From: Austropuccinia psidii
Taxonomy: Eukaryota; Basidiomycota; Pucciniomycetes; Pucciniales; Sphaerophragmiaceae
Direction of reading: 5' to 3'
DNA length: 64,000 bases
NCBI GenBank assembly: GCA_023105745.1
Contig: JALGQZ010000011.1
Coordinates: 9,820,975 to 9,884,974, forward strand
Shown here: positions 1 through 13,129 of the stretch, one piece after another
How the letters are laid out: each line of letters begins with the position of its first letter
How positions within the stretch are numbered: position 1 is the stretch's first letter
Notes under the pieces: model-generated
Database searches by the model: none
What the model was told of the DNA's origin: nothing
Seen by the model: the letters and a program-made list of their open reading frames with translations, nothing else
Made by a program: the position numbers and the translations under genes

Positions 1-1119
1 AAAGACAAAATATTGTCTTTATTCACATTTTCTAGACCAATAATGGTCTCTTGTGAGTCTTTCACTTGTAAAGTTTCTCTAACAAGACTTTGTTGGATAT
101 ACCTAAAATTGTTAAAAGTTGCTAAAACTTTCTTTATTAAAAGTTTCTACATGAGATACAAGCTTTACAAGGTCTATTTTTTTGGAAAGGATTTACTCAT
201 TATTTACTCCTCCTTTTTTTAGCTCAATCAAAGTTCTTGTCATATTGAACACATTTCTCATGGATGTCTTTTTCTTCTTTGAAGTTCTGTAATTCTGAGG
301 ATAAGGTTTGTTCCACTTGGGCTTTTCCTTTCCCTTTTCCTTTTGCTTGCCCTTCTTATTTCTCTTTGATGTTTTCTTTCCCTTTTTTGGCACTTTTTGA
401 GGCAGATTCTTGCTTTTGGAGGCTTGTGGAGCTTCCACAGGGCTGTTGTCCTTCTTTTGGGCCAACTCTTTCCTCTGGTCCTCTGACAAAATGCTTTTGT
501 ATTTCAACCAATCTTTTACCTTTTGGACTTTTCCTTTTCAAGAAATGGTCATCCAACCCTTCAGAAGGTCTTGAGTCTTTTCTGGGCCCAAGAGCTTCTT
601 TACTTGAAAGTAATAGTTCACTTTCCCTATCCAAAATTTGGGAAGAAGTTCCCACTCCTGCTGCTTTGCCACCATAAACCAGTTTCCTACTGAGACTGAT
701 ATATTTCCACTGTTGCCTTTTGGAAGTTTTGCAGATCTGACAACAGGGATAGCAGTTATGTCAGCTTCTGGACTCTCAAGAAGAGTTTCAAAAGTGCTTG
801 CTATCCTTTGGTAACTTGTGAATTTTCTAGCATCCTCCATTTGTGCCTCTCCTCTGGGCTGACATTCTTGTCTTTTGGATTTATGACTTGAATTTCTTGG
901 TCCAAATCCATTTGATTAGATGGAGTAGTTACTTCCACTTCTAGTAAAATTTATTTCATGTAGATTGAGAGAAAATTTGACTTATATATGGATTTAATTC
1001 ACCTTCTTTCCCTTTAAAGGGTTTTGTTGTAAGTAATCCCCTGGTTGCTGGACTGGTTTGAATTTCAATGCTTGACTCTCAAATACTAGAGTTGGAAGAT
1101 CTTTCTCTGATGGATGGCA
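1..1119 (-). pseudogene. Element E ORF1 (intron-containing) and start of ORF2, degraded
   Basis: On the minus strand the coding region begins after a 3' splice site (CTCTAG then TG) at 1119. Inferred exons are 1119-1003, 940-806 and 736 downwards, separated by introns of 62 and 69 bp at the same places and in the same phase as in element A. The second ORF1 intron has GA instead of GT at its 5' end. Damage includes an in-frame TGA in the first exon and a 1-base deletion near 680, where A encodes the conserved sequence YQSQWKNW. The lysine/glutamine/proline-rich tail and the NVFNMTRTL motif (about 230-260) are shared with A, B and C. The function of ORF1 is unknown; its position just before gag-pol suggests a structural protein. 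The segment 1-190 matches the opening of ORF2 in A. Confidence 0.8.
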
Positions 1120-1661
1120 CTAGAGAAAAAAAGATTATATAAGCTATTTTATTCAAAAATAAAAAAACTTATTAAATCAACTTATTGAATAAAGTTGTTT
1201 CAATGTAATTTATGGCAAATTATGTCAAAATTGAAGAAAAATGTCTAAACAGTAAATAAAAATCTTTTTAAGTAAATATTTTTAACTTTTCAATTTTTTG
1301 TATTTGATTTTTCTTGAAATAAATAATAATTATGCAATTAATCAGTTGTTAATCAAAATTGTATTATTATTCATGTCATACTAGAATAACTCAAAGAAGA
1401 AACTTAAAGTCTGTGATATGAAAAAGCCATTAGTTAGACAATAGAAATTTATTCTAAATAACTCAATAGTATATTTTTTCAACCAATATTTTTAAGAAAA
1501 ATAACTTTATTAATATTATGAAGATTCTTCATAAGGGATAAGTCCCCCAAAATCCAGAATCAAAGTAAATATGGAACTTTTACATCAAAAAACAGTAAAA
1601 TAAGGTCTAGAATATGATTTATGTCCCAAAAATTGCTTAAAATAAAGGCCAGCACCCCAAT

Positions 1662-3730
1662 TTAAGGATTTTCTATGAAACACTTGATAATAGTAACAAA
1701 CATCAAGAGTACTATGACTGGACGCAGTAGAAAATATAATATAATGAAACATCATAACCACAAATTAATATAATTATTAAAAATAATTTCATAATAAAAA
1801 ACATATCTTGATATTTATAATAAATTATAATTATCATATTCACTGACAGTTATAATAAGAAGAATGTATAAAGCTCTTTATGAGACAATTATACATGAAA
1901 AATAATAATATTTCACCACTTATAAATAATATAAATATTATTTATAAAAGAAATATCACACACATTGTCAAGAGATAAATCTCACCAAAAAATTCTATAT
2001 AAAAAAACTAATACTAGATCAGAAAGATATAGAACTTTATAGAAAACTTAACCATAATATTTTCTTAATACAACAAGTCAAACAGCAGCAGTTATTATAT
2101 TCAAAAAGATTTATAAGTTAAAAACACACAAAAAATCAATATTTTAAAAGATAAAAAAGCTTTTATTTTCAAAAATAAGATTTAAGAGCTTCAAGAGGAA
2201 TTTGTGTATTTTAAAAGATATTGAAAACAATAATCTTATATAATAAAATTTATCATTGGTGATTAAAACAATAACCTAGTTTCTATGATCTCAATTTTCA
2301 ATTTAAAATTTAGTAATGAATAAAATACTTAAGAAATACTTTAATAGTAATATCTTATATTTAATAAGACTTTTCCTGTTTAAATGTCTAATATGATTGG
2401 ATTCATAACTGGTTATTGGAAAAAACAGTGATTTCAAGGGTCTCTTCATGCCTGCAGAGAATCCCTCATTATTCATAATGGATATAGAGGGCGTGCTTAG
2501 GTCAAAACTGAAAAACTACACTTAAAAATATGTTTATTAACTTAAGGTAGCTTATCTTTAATTCCAATTTAAAGTTACCAATGTTATTCTTAGCTCAAAG
2601 TAGCTTTAACGCTCCTTTAGATTAATTATTTTAAGTTTATTTATATCAAAGTTTATCACATGAACAACTCAAAATTAAATCTTCAAGCAAAAATCTCTTA
2701 AAATGAATTTTTAATTACTTTTTGAAGGAATCTCAATTTTCTTGAAGAGTAATTAAAAAAGCTAACTTCAAGTCCAATTATCAATTAAACCTGTTTGAAA
2801 TAGATACTTAAAATTTGATTTATACACAGATAACATTGGATTGTAATATGTGTAATACATTCAAGCAAATTCATTAACAATTGTATTTTTAATTAATTTT
2901 TGAAGTTATTTCTGTTTTCCCATGTAAAATAGCAATACACACCAAACCTTAACTTTTGATAAGGTTCTAACACGTATAAATTTAAAGTTCTTAGCTTATT
3001 TAAGCTTTTAAATTTCTTAAAACCTTGATTACAAGCTTGCATATTGGGATTTACCCTTTGGCAGCAGGTAATTCCTGTCCAAATTGAGATAAAACCAGCT
3101 TAAACTTTAAGGTTGGATCAGAGTGTGATCTTAAGGTTTGCATAATGTTGAAAACCTTAATTGAGTCCCTGCAGATCCCAAAAGCTGGGTACCCCAGCTT
3201 CATTTGGTCTTTTTTCCTTTGTCACACCTTTCTGCATGGAGTTTTCACTTTTATTATTCTAAAGCCATGCCATGGCCTTAAAACCTTCTAAATTTATCTC
3301 ACACAAGATTTACACTCTGTATGGAAAATCCTGAGCCAGTTCAGTAAATATACACAACACCTCAATTTTCACTAAAATTTTGGTAAGTTTGCATAAACCT
3401 TATGTAACTTTAAATTTAATCTTAAATTTAGCAGTTTTAAAAAAATGTTACAAAATTTGCAATTGTACTGTTAAGTTCTTTAATCTTTTAATAACATAAG
3501 AAATATCCATTTTTGGGTATTACACCCTATAGATCTACCCTAGGTTATTTTTGGTGTAGAATCCAAAAATGACATAACATATATAACAATGTTGCTTCAA
3601 AAATAAGTTATACTAATTTTTCATTATTTTTTGTTTTAAACTCAATTGATAAGTCTTTTTAAGACTCAATCAACTGTATAAAAGGCTATTTGTGGCCTTA
3701 TGGGTATCATACATATCTCACAGTCTCACA
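1662..3730 (-). repeat. 5' LTR of element E
   Basis: About 2.07 kb, alignable by eye along most of its length with the reverse complement of the LTRs of element A (42578-44724 and 51334-53498). The inner edge is blurred: where A has CCTTACA, E reads CCTTAA. Next to it inside the element is a primer-binding-site-like block TGGGGTGCTGGCC (minus strand, about 1648-1660). The position matching A's LTR splice donor (AAACAG followed by GTAAAG) reads AAACAGGAAAAG here, so the GT is lost. Confidence 0.85.
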
Positions 3731-3899
3731 AGTATAATGAATAGAATAACTAATAAATTATGTTGATACAATTTTTTATGTCTCTTAATTTCTTATTTAA
3801 TATCTTTATTAAGCTCTACTTGAATGGCTCATCTTTTTGATAAAAAGGACTCTATTTTTCCTCAAGAGAAATTCTTATCAGCTTCTTCCATATATATAA

Positions 3900-5110
3900 C
3901 AGGCATTATTGCGCATTTTCAAGTCAAGCAATATTATCAATCACTGGGTTAAGAAAATACACCAGAACTTTATTTCATGTGAATTGATTAAAATTTTTTA
4001 TGATTTCGAAATCTGGATTTTTTGATTGCTTCTGTATCCATTGAGGAATAATTTTGAAGTGACAGGTATTTATCGAAAGAATCTTACCAAAAACCAATTC
4101 TTCTTGGCAGTTTAAACTATTAATTGTGGAGATGAGATATTTTTTGAAAATATGTTTAGAATATGTAAAAGTCCAAAAAAATATTTTTTATTGGGGAACA
4201 ATTTTTTAAGGAGGGAATATTTCAACAATTGATAGTTATTTCATTATCATGTGTCACATTTATGAAGATATTTACAAAATAATCACCTTAAATCTGACCA
4301 TTACTGAAGGCAAATCAGTATCAATAGCTGAGTTTCTATTGGGAATGATATTTCTATTAATAAACCCTTTCTTAATGACCATAAGAATTTCATCAGATTT
4401 ATTTCACATAAAATTGAGCGCTATCATCTCCAACAATTCTTTGAAGAATTTCTCATGTAAGAGTAGCATTTCATGAATTATAATTTCAAATAAATGAGTC
4501 CAGCCCTCAAGAAAAGTACTAGAGTTAATGTGATGATTAAAATCTTTCATGTTTTATAGTTTGCTATTTAAATAAAATTTAGGTAGAATATTTTCATAAA
4601 TTGTATTCCTTCTGAGTAGATTGAAATTAAATTGGACCAGCTCTCCTTTAAATTTATTGAATAATGGACACTCAAAAAATTTAAATAAGATTTTTGGGGT
4701 TATTTTTTTAATTATATTTTTTAATTTTGAATGAGTAAGAATAAAAAGAAGAAGAGTATTCTGAAAGGGACCTCTTTCTATGTATGATTATGTTGATAGA
4801 TGTGGCTTTAAATGTGTTTCTACTTATAACGTTTTATTCAGAATCATTATCCCCATCAATGATTTTTGTTTCTGAGCCATATGGTATTTAGCGTTTCAGT
4901 ACTGAATTAAGGAAACTCAATTTCTCTTAAATACTAATAGATATGCAGCCATCTTTGATATTCTACAAGATATGGTGATTTCCTCATTTGAGAAAAATCT
5001 TCTGGTAATGAATAAACTTGGCTTTTTGTCACAAGGGACCTTTTTTCTCGGAGTCTTGAAAGGGAAAGAAGCTGGTCTATCATGAGCCATGAATTCAATA
5101 ACGCTTTTTC
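3900..5110 (-). pseudogene. Unidentified fossil protein-coding gene
   Basis: Minus-strand translation gives long coherent protein-like stretches broken by few stops. One runs from about 4690 to 4190, roughly 150 codons with two or three stops and no visible indel; it includes EGWTHLFEIIIHEMLLLHEK and NRNSAIDTDLPSVMVRFKV. Others lie at about 4140-3910 (FKIIPQWIQKQSKNPDFEII) and 5090-4900 (SPYLVEYQRWLHIY). The pieces may be exons of one gene. I do not recognise the family. CpG dinucleotides are commoner here than in surrounding repeats, as expected of former single-copy DNA. The gene lies head to head with the PEX6 fossil at 5553. It could instead come from an unrecognised transposon. Confidence 0.45.
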
Positions 5111-5552
5111 CAAAGTTTTTTAAATTTTTGCAATTAGTGTAATAATAATTAAATATAAATTATAACATTGAGATATTATATTTTTTGAAAAAAAAAATCA
5201 AAAAGTACCAAATTGGGAGACAGAATATGAATACGAAAATTCAATTCAAGAGAAAGTTTCGAGTGAGATAAAAAAAGACAATGAATCAAAAAAGAATTCT
5301 TATGCAATTTTAAGACCGGTATTTTTCAAAATTCTGACTGAAATGAGATCGTGCATAGAATATTTCATAATTTCTTTCCAAAAAGCGATTTTTGGATAGT
5401 AAAATGCAGGTAGGGTTCATGTACCCATGTACTATTGATGGCCTGCAGGTTTTTTCCTTTCAAGAAACCTTAGTGACATTCTATACAAAATAATGGAAGC
5501 TATTTCCGCATCTGGAATTAAAAGCTGTAATTAGAGACAAGACCTTGTAGAT

Positions 5553-6101
5553 GCAGGGATTCAATTAACGGCAGAAGATGTGTAAAATGTAATTATCAAA
5601 GATCACTAAGACTACTCCAAGAACATTGAGGTTCCCAAAATTATTAAATGCATCTGGGAAGATATTGGAGAATTAGCAAGAGTGAGCGAGGAAAAACTTG
5701 AAACATTGTAACTCTGAATACAGAACTCAGGACTATTTTCAAATGTACTCAAACAGTGTCCTGGTCTTATACTTTATTGTTCATCAGGAACAAGCCAAAA
5801 ACTACTAGCCAAGGTGGTAGCAACTTTCTGTGGTTTGAATTTCTTCATAAGCAAGGGCTCAAAGCTTCTGAACATTTACATTAGAGATTCAGAGGCCAAT
5901 GTTGGATGGCTGTTTGAGAAAACGAGATTAGCTAGACCATGTATGATATTTTTTGATCAACTAGATATTTTTGAACCCAAGTGAGGTCACAAAGGGGATA
6001 TTGGTGGTTTTATTTATCAAATCATTAGCAACCTATGGGTGAAATTGGACAGAATTCTATAAAAGTAGAATGGTGCAGAAGTAATTGTTATTGGAGCGAC
6101 A
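5553..6101 (+). pseudogene. PEX6: PEX6-like peroxisomal AAA ATPase, degraded fragment of the D2 region
   Basis: One reading frame, with no net indel across about 550 bases, recalls the second AAA domain of peroxin-6. It has the approach segment (IEVPKIIKCIWEDIGELA, near 5620-5675), a damaged Walker A (CSSGTSQK where the family has GPPGTGKT, near 5778-5801), the stretch SEANVGWLFEKTRLARPC, Walker B as IFFDQLD (family DELD, near 5946-5966), a GHKGDIGG segment, and VIVIGATK near 6084-6104. In-frame stops occur at about eight places, several where CAA or CGA is expected, i.e. C-to-T changes. PEX6 and PEX1 form the ATPase that recycles the PEX5 receptor from the peroxisome membrane. The N-terminal part and the end of the domain are not recognisable. 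Another AAA ATPase is possible, but the combined motifs fit PEX6 best. Confidence 0.72.
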
Positions 6102-6109
6102 AAATTTTT

Positions 6110-7535
6110 TTATTTTCTTTATCAATGATTATCACAGTAAAGAAAATAAAATGAAATATTTAATGAACTCTTGATAAGTCTAATGAAAGATTCATAAAAT
6201 TTGTAAAAAATACTAAATTTGTTACATACTTCATTATTTGAAGCTTTGGTATCTTATACAAAAAGCCACTTTGGCTGCCTCAATTCTTCAAATTTTTCTT
6301 TCAGTTACTTTTTTTAAAAGCTCTTCAAGTAAGCTTTTCAATTTATTATGAGGTAAAAGAATAAAAATGGATATATTTTAATAACATTACTCACTATTTA
6401 AATTTTCCAAGTCCTCAATTGTGACTAGGAAATTATCAGTTATAAGTCAAGTTATTTTTGAAAGAAATGGATTCAAATTATTAGATGACCAAAGAAGTTT
6501 TTTTCTTTTTAAGGTTTTGAAAAGAATCAAGAGGTTAAATAACTATATTTATAATAAAAATAAGAATATCTTAAGATCTAAAGGTTTTTTGATTAAATAA
6601 ATTTAAATGTCTAATTTTTAGATTTGAATAATGAAGGTTCTTTTATTCCCAGTTTTATAGCTCATCAGCCCTATTTTCTACCTGGTTGGATAATTCATCA
6701 AGCTTTTTTTTCTAACCGGTTTTATAAATACTCAATTTTTTCAAAAATAAAAGTTCCATTATCAAAAAGGGGAACTTTTCAAGAGCCCCAATTTCATCTG
6801 TAATTGTTTCAAATGAACCTTTCATTTTTTTAAGGCTAGGAGTTAAAGAGCTACTAGTTATATTCATTCATCAAATTTAAATATATGAAAAATATTAATA
6901 ATTAAATTTAAGAAGTATTATTTCTTCTGGGAGTTGAGCATTTTATATGGCTTATAAAAATATAAAAAATGTTATATCAAAAATTAATCATATAATAAGA
7001 AATATTTTGGAATAAGCTTACCAAATTGGCTTTTCTAATGGAGTCATTCAAATAAATAAATATGTTAAAAAAATTCTAGATAAAAAATAAATTCTATTTC
7101 TAACAATATTAGGTACTTTATAGGTATTATTCAATATGAGGCTGTTCCAATACCACATTTTTTTTGAAAAAAAAACTCATTTATTGTGCTTATATTTCCA
7201 AAAAAAAAACTTAAGAAAATATGAGCTATTATTATTAGATGTAATTCATATTTACACTTAGCTACAAAAGTAACTGAAGAGACTAAAAAGGCTATGAGCC
7301 ATTAGTAAGAAAGAAAATTTCCTTGTAGTTTCTAGTAAGATGTTAGACTTCAATTCTGTTTTATGACCATTTAAATTTAGAATGGTATCTAAATAAAGAG
7401 GTTGTCTCATATGTAACAAGGGATGTCTTCACCTTATAAGTCCTAGAAAGACTTTGGACTACCACTCCGGTTTATGACTATTTGAATTCAGTTTGTTATT
7501 GAAAGAAATAAGATTACTGATGTGGCATGAGGGCT
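6110..7535. other. AT-rich stretch with no recognisable gene
   Basis: I see no open frame of useful length and no clear match to the retrotransposons in this window. It lies between the PEX6 fossil and a transposase fossil and may contain worn repeat DNA. Confidence 0.5.
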
Positions 7536-7539
7536 ATCC

Positions 7540-8257
7540 TACCAAGCCAATTGAATCACCACCTCCAGATCGTTGACCATTTTTAGCTGATAGACTTTGG
7601 GGATCTTCCCCATCATGATATTCCGAAAATTCTCAATTAGATTAAGATCATTAAACTGTGCTGTAAAATTCATCTTTTTAATTGCATGTCATTCATGCCA
7701 CTCATTTATAAGGCTAGCCACATGTATTGTAGAATTTTACTCCAGTACAATAAGCTAATGTTAGCCCATAATCCAAGGTTCCATCTCCATGTGATGAATT
7801 AATGGGTGGGGGTCTTTCCGATATACTTTTTTAACAGCTTGGAAAAATTCATTTTATCTATGGGAGAAGCTATCCCTGATTGTTTGGAAGTTCAGAAAGC
7901 ACCCCACACCATTATTTATTGTTGAATAAACTCTTGAGTGGTCACTTCTCATAAGGTGTGCACCAAGTTTATACACATTCCATTTTTTTCCCAAGATCAA
8001 AAGCAAATTCATTGTTTCATATATCTTTGGAACGGTCATCTATTGTTCCATGAGTATAGGCCTGAGGAAAATATATCCAAGACATTAATTATTGGGGACA
8101 AAGGAGTGGTTTCTTTTATGGGATTTTTAAATCTTTCCCAAGACTGTGGATCTTGTTTTAAATGGTTCATCTTGAGAAATCTCTGTTCATTGAAGTGGTG
8201 ACCTGTGCTGAATTCAACTGGAACAATTGAGTATCTGTATGACTCAGTTGGTTTCAT
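7540..8257 (-). pseudogene. Tc1/mariner-type (DDE_3) transposase, degraded
   Basis: Minus-strand translation shows the C-terminal half of a Tc1/mariner transposase. NNGVGCF at about 7905-7925 corresponds to the family's V/MVWGCF block. A later stretch matches the second catalytic region (VLE, then SLINEWHE, about 7690-7760). FNDLNLIEN (about 7625-7655) corresponds to the family signature SPDLNPIEN. The frame is broken by several stops (for example between VLE and the WHE block) and the serine and proline of the signature are changed, so the protein is not functional. The N-terminal helix-turn-helix is not recognised and no terminal inverted repeats were found. Confidence 0.7.
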
Positions 8258-11178
8258 TTGTAAACTCCTTTTTTTGTGGCTCTTATGACAACTTGTTGAA
8301 GCTTAATGACCAGATCATATAATTTCCTAAAGGAAATGTCATTTAAATTGGCAATTGCTCAAAAAGTAAATTCCCGGTTGAAAAATTTCAAACATTATGC
8401 AGCTATTTTCCATATAATGGTGGGGGATCTAATTTTTAGAAAAATATAATGAATATTTTTTTAAAGAAAAGATGAAATACAAAATGATTATAAAAGAATG
8501 AAATATATAAAAATTGACCCATTTCATTTAACTGAGGTTAGTTTTGATGAGAAAAATATGAAGTCCAAGGTTCATTTTCTTTAGTATTCTAATAATGATT
8601 ATTAATTCTTATACAACTAGCTATGAAGGAAGGTTCAAAAATAAAATTCCTACAATTATTACAGAGAGAAAGTTGGATTTCAAAAAGGACAACAGGTGAT
8701 GAGGGAGATTTTTTCCATATAGTGCCTTTCCCACATCTCTATACTTTTGGAAGGGCACTGTTGGGATGGCCAGAAATTTCTTTTCTCTGGTGTGCCAATG
8801 GTGACCCAAAATGTTAATCTTTTCTCACCATTGGCTAGAACTGCATGTTTTTCATTCCACTCGGGTAATTATTTTAAGACAGTAAACTATATGAAAATTT
8901 AATTGACATATAGTATTTTCTTTATTAGGGTGCAAAAAAACATCATATATAGCCACAGCTCAAGTGAAAGAAGAAAATAAAATATGAAAAATTAAAAATA
9001 ATTTTTAAAAACATCCTTACTTTTGATAAAAACTGGGCTTAACCCCATTCTGCTTCATATCAATTTATGTTGTGTCCCAAAGAATATTCCTCTTCTTTGA
9101 CATTACCCTTATTTTGATCCCATAAGTAGAAATCAAAAAAAGGTTTTCATGGAGTAATCTTTCCCTAACCTAATTGGCTCAATTTAACTCACAAAAACAC
9201 CTTCCTCAACTTTCTCCATCTTACTTGGGGAATAAAATGAGTCATAGCCCCTTATTAATTTTAATTCAGTAGCTTAGGCTAAATGATATTCTTGACTAAA
9301 ACTTCAGCTACATCTATTGTTGATTCTTGGAAATATTGCTTGAGGGTCTTGGAGTTTTATCTGACTGATAATATTGATTGTGTCTGTATTTATTTTATTT
9401 AATTAATTCTTATTTATGGCTTCAACCATTGAAATGAGGTCTTCACACCCAGAAGCATGAGTAACAACCTAACCCATCCTTATTTCTAGCTTCGTAAGTG
9501 CCGTTTTTTTTTGAAGTCTGTTATTATTCTAAAATAGTAAAATTATCACATCTAATATTTATTTACTGAAGGCAGAAAAAAAATGTGTTATTTTTGATTC
9601 AGATGAGGAGGGGATACTTACCTTGTGGTAGTTTCTTTATGGAGACTTCCAATAGCTATATTGTCGGAACTTTGAATGTATAATCTTGTCATTTTTCTAT
9701 AAAATAAACTTTCCTAGAAGCGTTGTAGTATAATAATGGTTAGATCGTGAAGAGAATTTTTTCATGGAATCACCATTTCTGGGTATAAAAGCTGTGAGAA
9801 AGGCTATAATGTATAACTGTGTATCTATTTTTCTTTCGCTTTTGTGTAATACTGTGATGCCGTGTTACTTTAAGGGCTCATATCTGGTATAATCAAATTA
9901 ATTTGATTTCCAGGTATATTCCTTTTTTCTCCATACAAATTCCTTAAAAAAGGTGGTTTCAGTCTCAAGAAAAGCTATACTATTGACTACAGGCCTTAAG
10001 AGTGAAAGAGGCACTTAATTCAAAATTTAGTAATTTCTATAATTAGATATTTTGACCATATGGTTTGGAATCATTTTGGAATCAATATTTGGATTTAAAA
10101 TTATTTCAAAATATCTTTTGCAAATTTCTTCATGAGATTGAACCCCAAGATACACTTTTGCCATTGTATACTAATCTGGTTTTCAAAATTTCACGAGCCT
10201 ATGAGAAACATCATTCACTTTTGCCTGAATATGGATTTTCTCACTCCAAAACATTTATTAACCAAAAGAGTTCATGAAGATCCATTTTTTTGATAGTTTC
10301 ATAATTGAGGGGTGTGCTGTGATAATTTTTGAATAAATTTGAGAAGGTGCAAGACCCAAAAAATGTTTTGAAGATGTGTAAATTCACTATTTACAAGACC
10401 TGATAAGTAAAGATTACTAATAATCTTTCTAGTGTATTTCAGTCAATTAGTATTACTTAGGTGGAATTTAACCATCACCAAGGCAGAATTTATTTAAATA
10501 TCTGAAATTTTATTGTTATTGATATTTTTATACACCAATATCTTCTTAACCTAATTAAAATTGTTTTATTATATATTTCATATTCTATTAAGGTCCAGAA
10601 TATTCACAAAAAACCACCTTTTCTAATAAAAGAAGTGTTTCATATACTCTGTTTACAAAACTTTCAGTCCAGCCATCCAGAGAGAGCTTGAAGTTTTTTT
10701 GTTCATTTAGTTCCTGGAAAAGTGACTAACATTTTCAGAGATTTTATGATTCTTCAAGAAACAAGAGGAGGGGTGTGGAAAATATTGATAAATTGAGGAT
10801 CTCCCAGATTGTGGAAAACTGTTATTTGTTGGTTTAATGTATGAGAAGGAATTATGAGAAGTTAAAATATCCACTTTACACTTTAAATCAACTGTTGTTT
10901 CAGGAATTGATTCAAAAAAACATGAAAAAATGAATTAATCAGAGAAGCTTAGGGAGTATAAGAGGAAGAGAAAGAATAAGTAAGAAAATATAAAGAAAGT
11001 GGAGGAAGTAAGGAGGGTCAAAATAATTATATATTCAAAAAATTCAAAGGAGGAGTGATGAAAATAATGAAAACAAATCCAGGTGGATAATCTTGAGAAT
11101 TTCTTAATATTTCAAACTTTTTTTTTTAAAATGAATCTCAAGGGCACTTCAGAATGTCAGCTCTAATTTTGGGGAAGT
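8258..11178. other. AT-rich intergenic or relic DNA
   Basis: No gene could be supported. Short open stretches occur at 8621-8817 (both strands) and 10065-10277, but none matches a family I know. CpG is a little less rare at 9480-9870 than in the adjacent retrotransposons, so this may include old non-repeat sequence. Confidence 0.45.
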
Positions 11179-11183
11179 GGTGA

Positions 11184-12982
11184 TGTAGGTTTTTACTATG
11201 GAACAATAAGTAAAAGTTACTAATATTTTTCTTATTTTACTATTAATTTCCTAACTTATTTTATAGTAATATTTGAGATAATTATGATAATAAAGATATA
11301 TTTTAATTATCTCATGAAGTTAACTTTATTATTAATAAATAATAAAATAACATAAGAAATTAAATAAAGTAGAATATTTATGTCAATTTATTGATGTTAC
11401 CGACAATTAATAGATGAGTAAAAAATTGTTTTTCAATATCAAATGACAATATAAAGCAATAATATTACCAATTTTGGAGTTATTTATTAATATAAATCCT
11501 GTTAATATCAGTTATAGAATTATTAAAAATAATAATAGAGGAGAAATACTATAATAAGAGGAAATGGCTTACTTCTAACCCTTAATATAACAATTTTGAA
11601 TACCTTTACACCTAATAATATAAATACAACTTTTTCAGATTTTATTTAAAATAAATAATAGAAAGAATGAAAAAAATTACTATTTTTATGTGGATTTAGA
11701 AATTTTAAGAGAATTTTAACAAAAACAATAGAATATTGGGGTAAACACATCAAAACTAGCTATTGCTACAATATGGAGCTTTGTTCTTTCATAATATAAG
11801 ATTTTTATATCTAAAGAATAAAGAAATTATCTTTTTTAATGTTTTATTGTATTTGATTCATCTGAGGGGTAAACAGAGGAAGAAGAGGTCCTTTTATAGT
11901 GAATATACTTTCTCCTAGTGACAAGATACCTTCTAGTATATTTTAACTGATGTTATCAACTGGAATGTATTAATATTTCAAGCTTTGGTGATTATTAAAT
12001 TATTATTAATCCTTTTCATCTCATTATTACAGCATCTTTTAGAGTTAACACTGTAACTCTAATATTTCTGACATCATACCCTTGAAAAATGATTTATTTC
12101 TGTGTATTTTAATACTTTTGATCATAAAGTATTAGTATCCACCACCTTTATCTGCTATTTAACTTCTAAACTTAAAATAAGATTGGAGTTAATGATCATA
12201 AATGATCATTTTGAAGCCTTAAGTTTAATCCTTAAAAAGAATTAATTGATTCATTATACAGAAATTTGAATATTTAATTGTTATAGCTTGGAATCATATT
12301 ACCAAGGTTCTAAGAAAAATTCATTAAATTATTGAAACTCCATTTTTGATGATCTTACTTGTAATCCATATTTTCTGTCAAAATTTGCTATTTTGAACTT
12401 CAAACCATGATTTCAAGGGGTTATACCTTGAATATAATAATAGATATTATTTCATTATTTATATATGAGATATCAGAATCCAAATATCCACTTATTTATA
12501 AGTTTGAACCACTCTTTATTTTGAGTGGTCAACAGCTATTGCTATTTTGCCTAACATCACCTTGAGTGTTTTAGCCCTGTTTATAGCTTTCCAAAGGAAT
12601 TTTATATCTTTATTCTCACAGTTAGTTTTTCATACCTTTATTTTTTAATGAACTCTTTATCACTTTTAATTCAAAATATATGAGGTAAAAACTATGAATC
12701 TATGCACTGATCAGAAAAGCTCATATATGCAGGTTATCTCAGTAATTATTGGTTTTACAGATATGGCATAAATATGTCATATATTTAGTTTTTGATTTTG
12801 AATCCAATGGTATAATTTATTTAATCTTTCCCATTGCTTTCTTAGATAAGCAAGAATTTATGAACTATTATGGTGTTTTTACCTATTTTAAGATTGTAAT
12901 TTCAATTCTCATTATAAAAATAAGTTTTGTAAATTTGTTTTGTGACCTTTTTAGATATATTTTTAGATTACAAAGGCTCATA
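11184..12982 (-). repeat. 3' LTR of element C
   Basis: 1.80 kb direct repeat of 19499-21300. The plus strand begins TGTAGGTTTTTACTATGG and ends GGCTCATA, where the partner copy has GGCTTACA. The two LTRs align over their whole length but with many substitutions, indicating an old insertion. The splice donor seen in the partner LTR is lost here. Confidence 0.92.
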
Positions 12983-13129
12983 TTTCCTACCACCAGAAAA
13001 ATTTACCCCAATCTGATATAGTTAATTAGGGTATCATCCACTGTCCTACCTATTCAATAGACTTTCTCAGCATTGATGCTCAATAATGCTTAGTTTTATT
13101 ATTATTTATGTCTCATTTCATGTCTGAGC

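Larger units (their letters stand above)
1..3730 (-). mobile_element. Element E: Ty3/gypsy LTR retrotransposon, truncated by the window edge
   Basis: The stretch holds the 5' LTR (1662-3730) and then, reading leftwards on the minus strand, a leader, ORF1 and the beginning of ORF2, which runs off the left edge of the window. Its LTR and ORF1 closely resemble element A at 42578-53498, so E and A belong to one family. The outer LTR border reads CTCACA at 3725-3730, the complement of the TGTGAG start seen in A. The 5 bp beyond it (AGTAT, 3731-3735) would be one half of the target duplication; the other half lies outside the window. ORF1 has frameshifts and stops, and the LTR splice donor and TATA box present in A are mutated, so this copy is dead. 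Confidence 0.88.
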
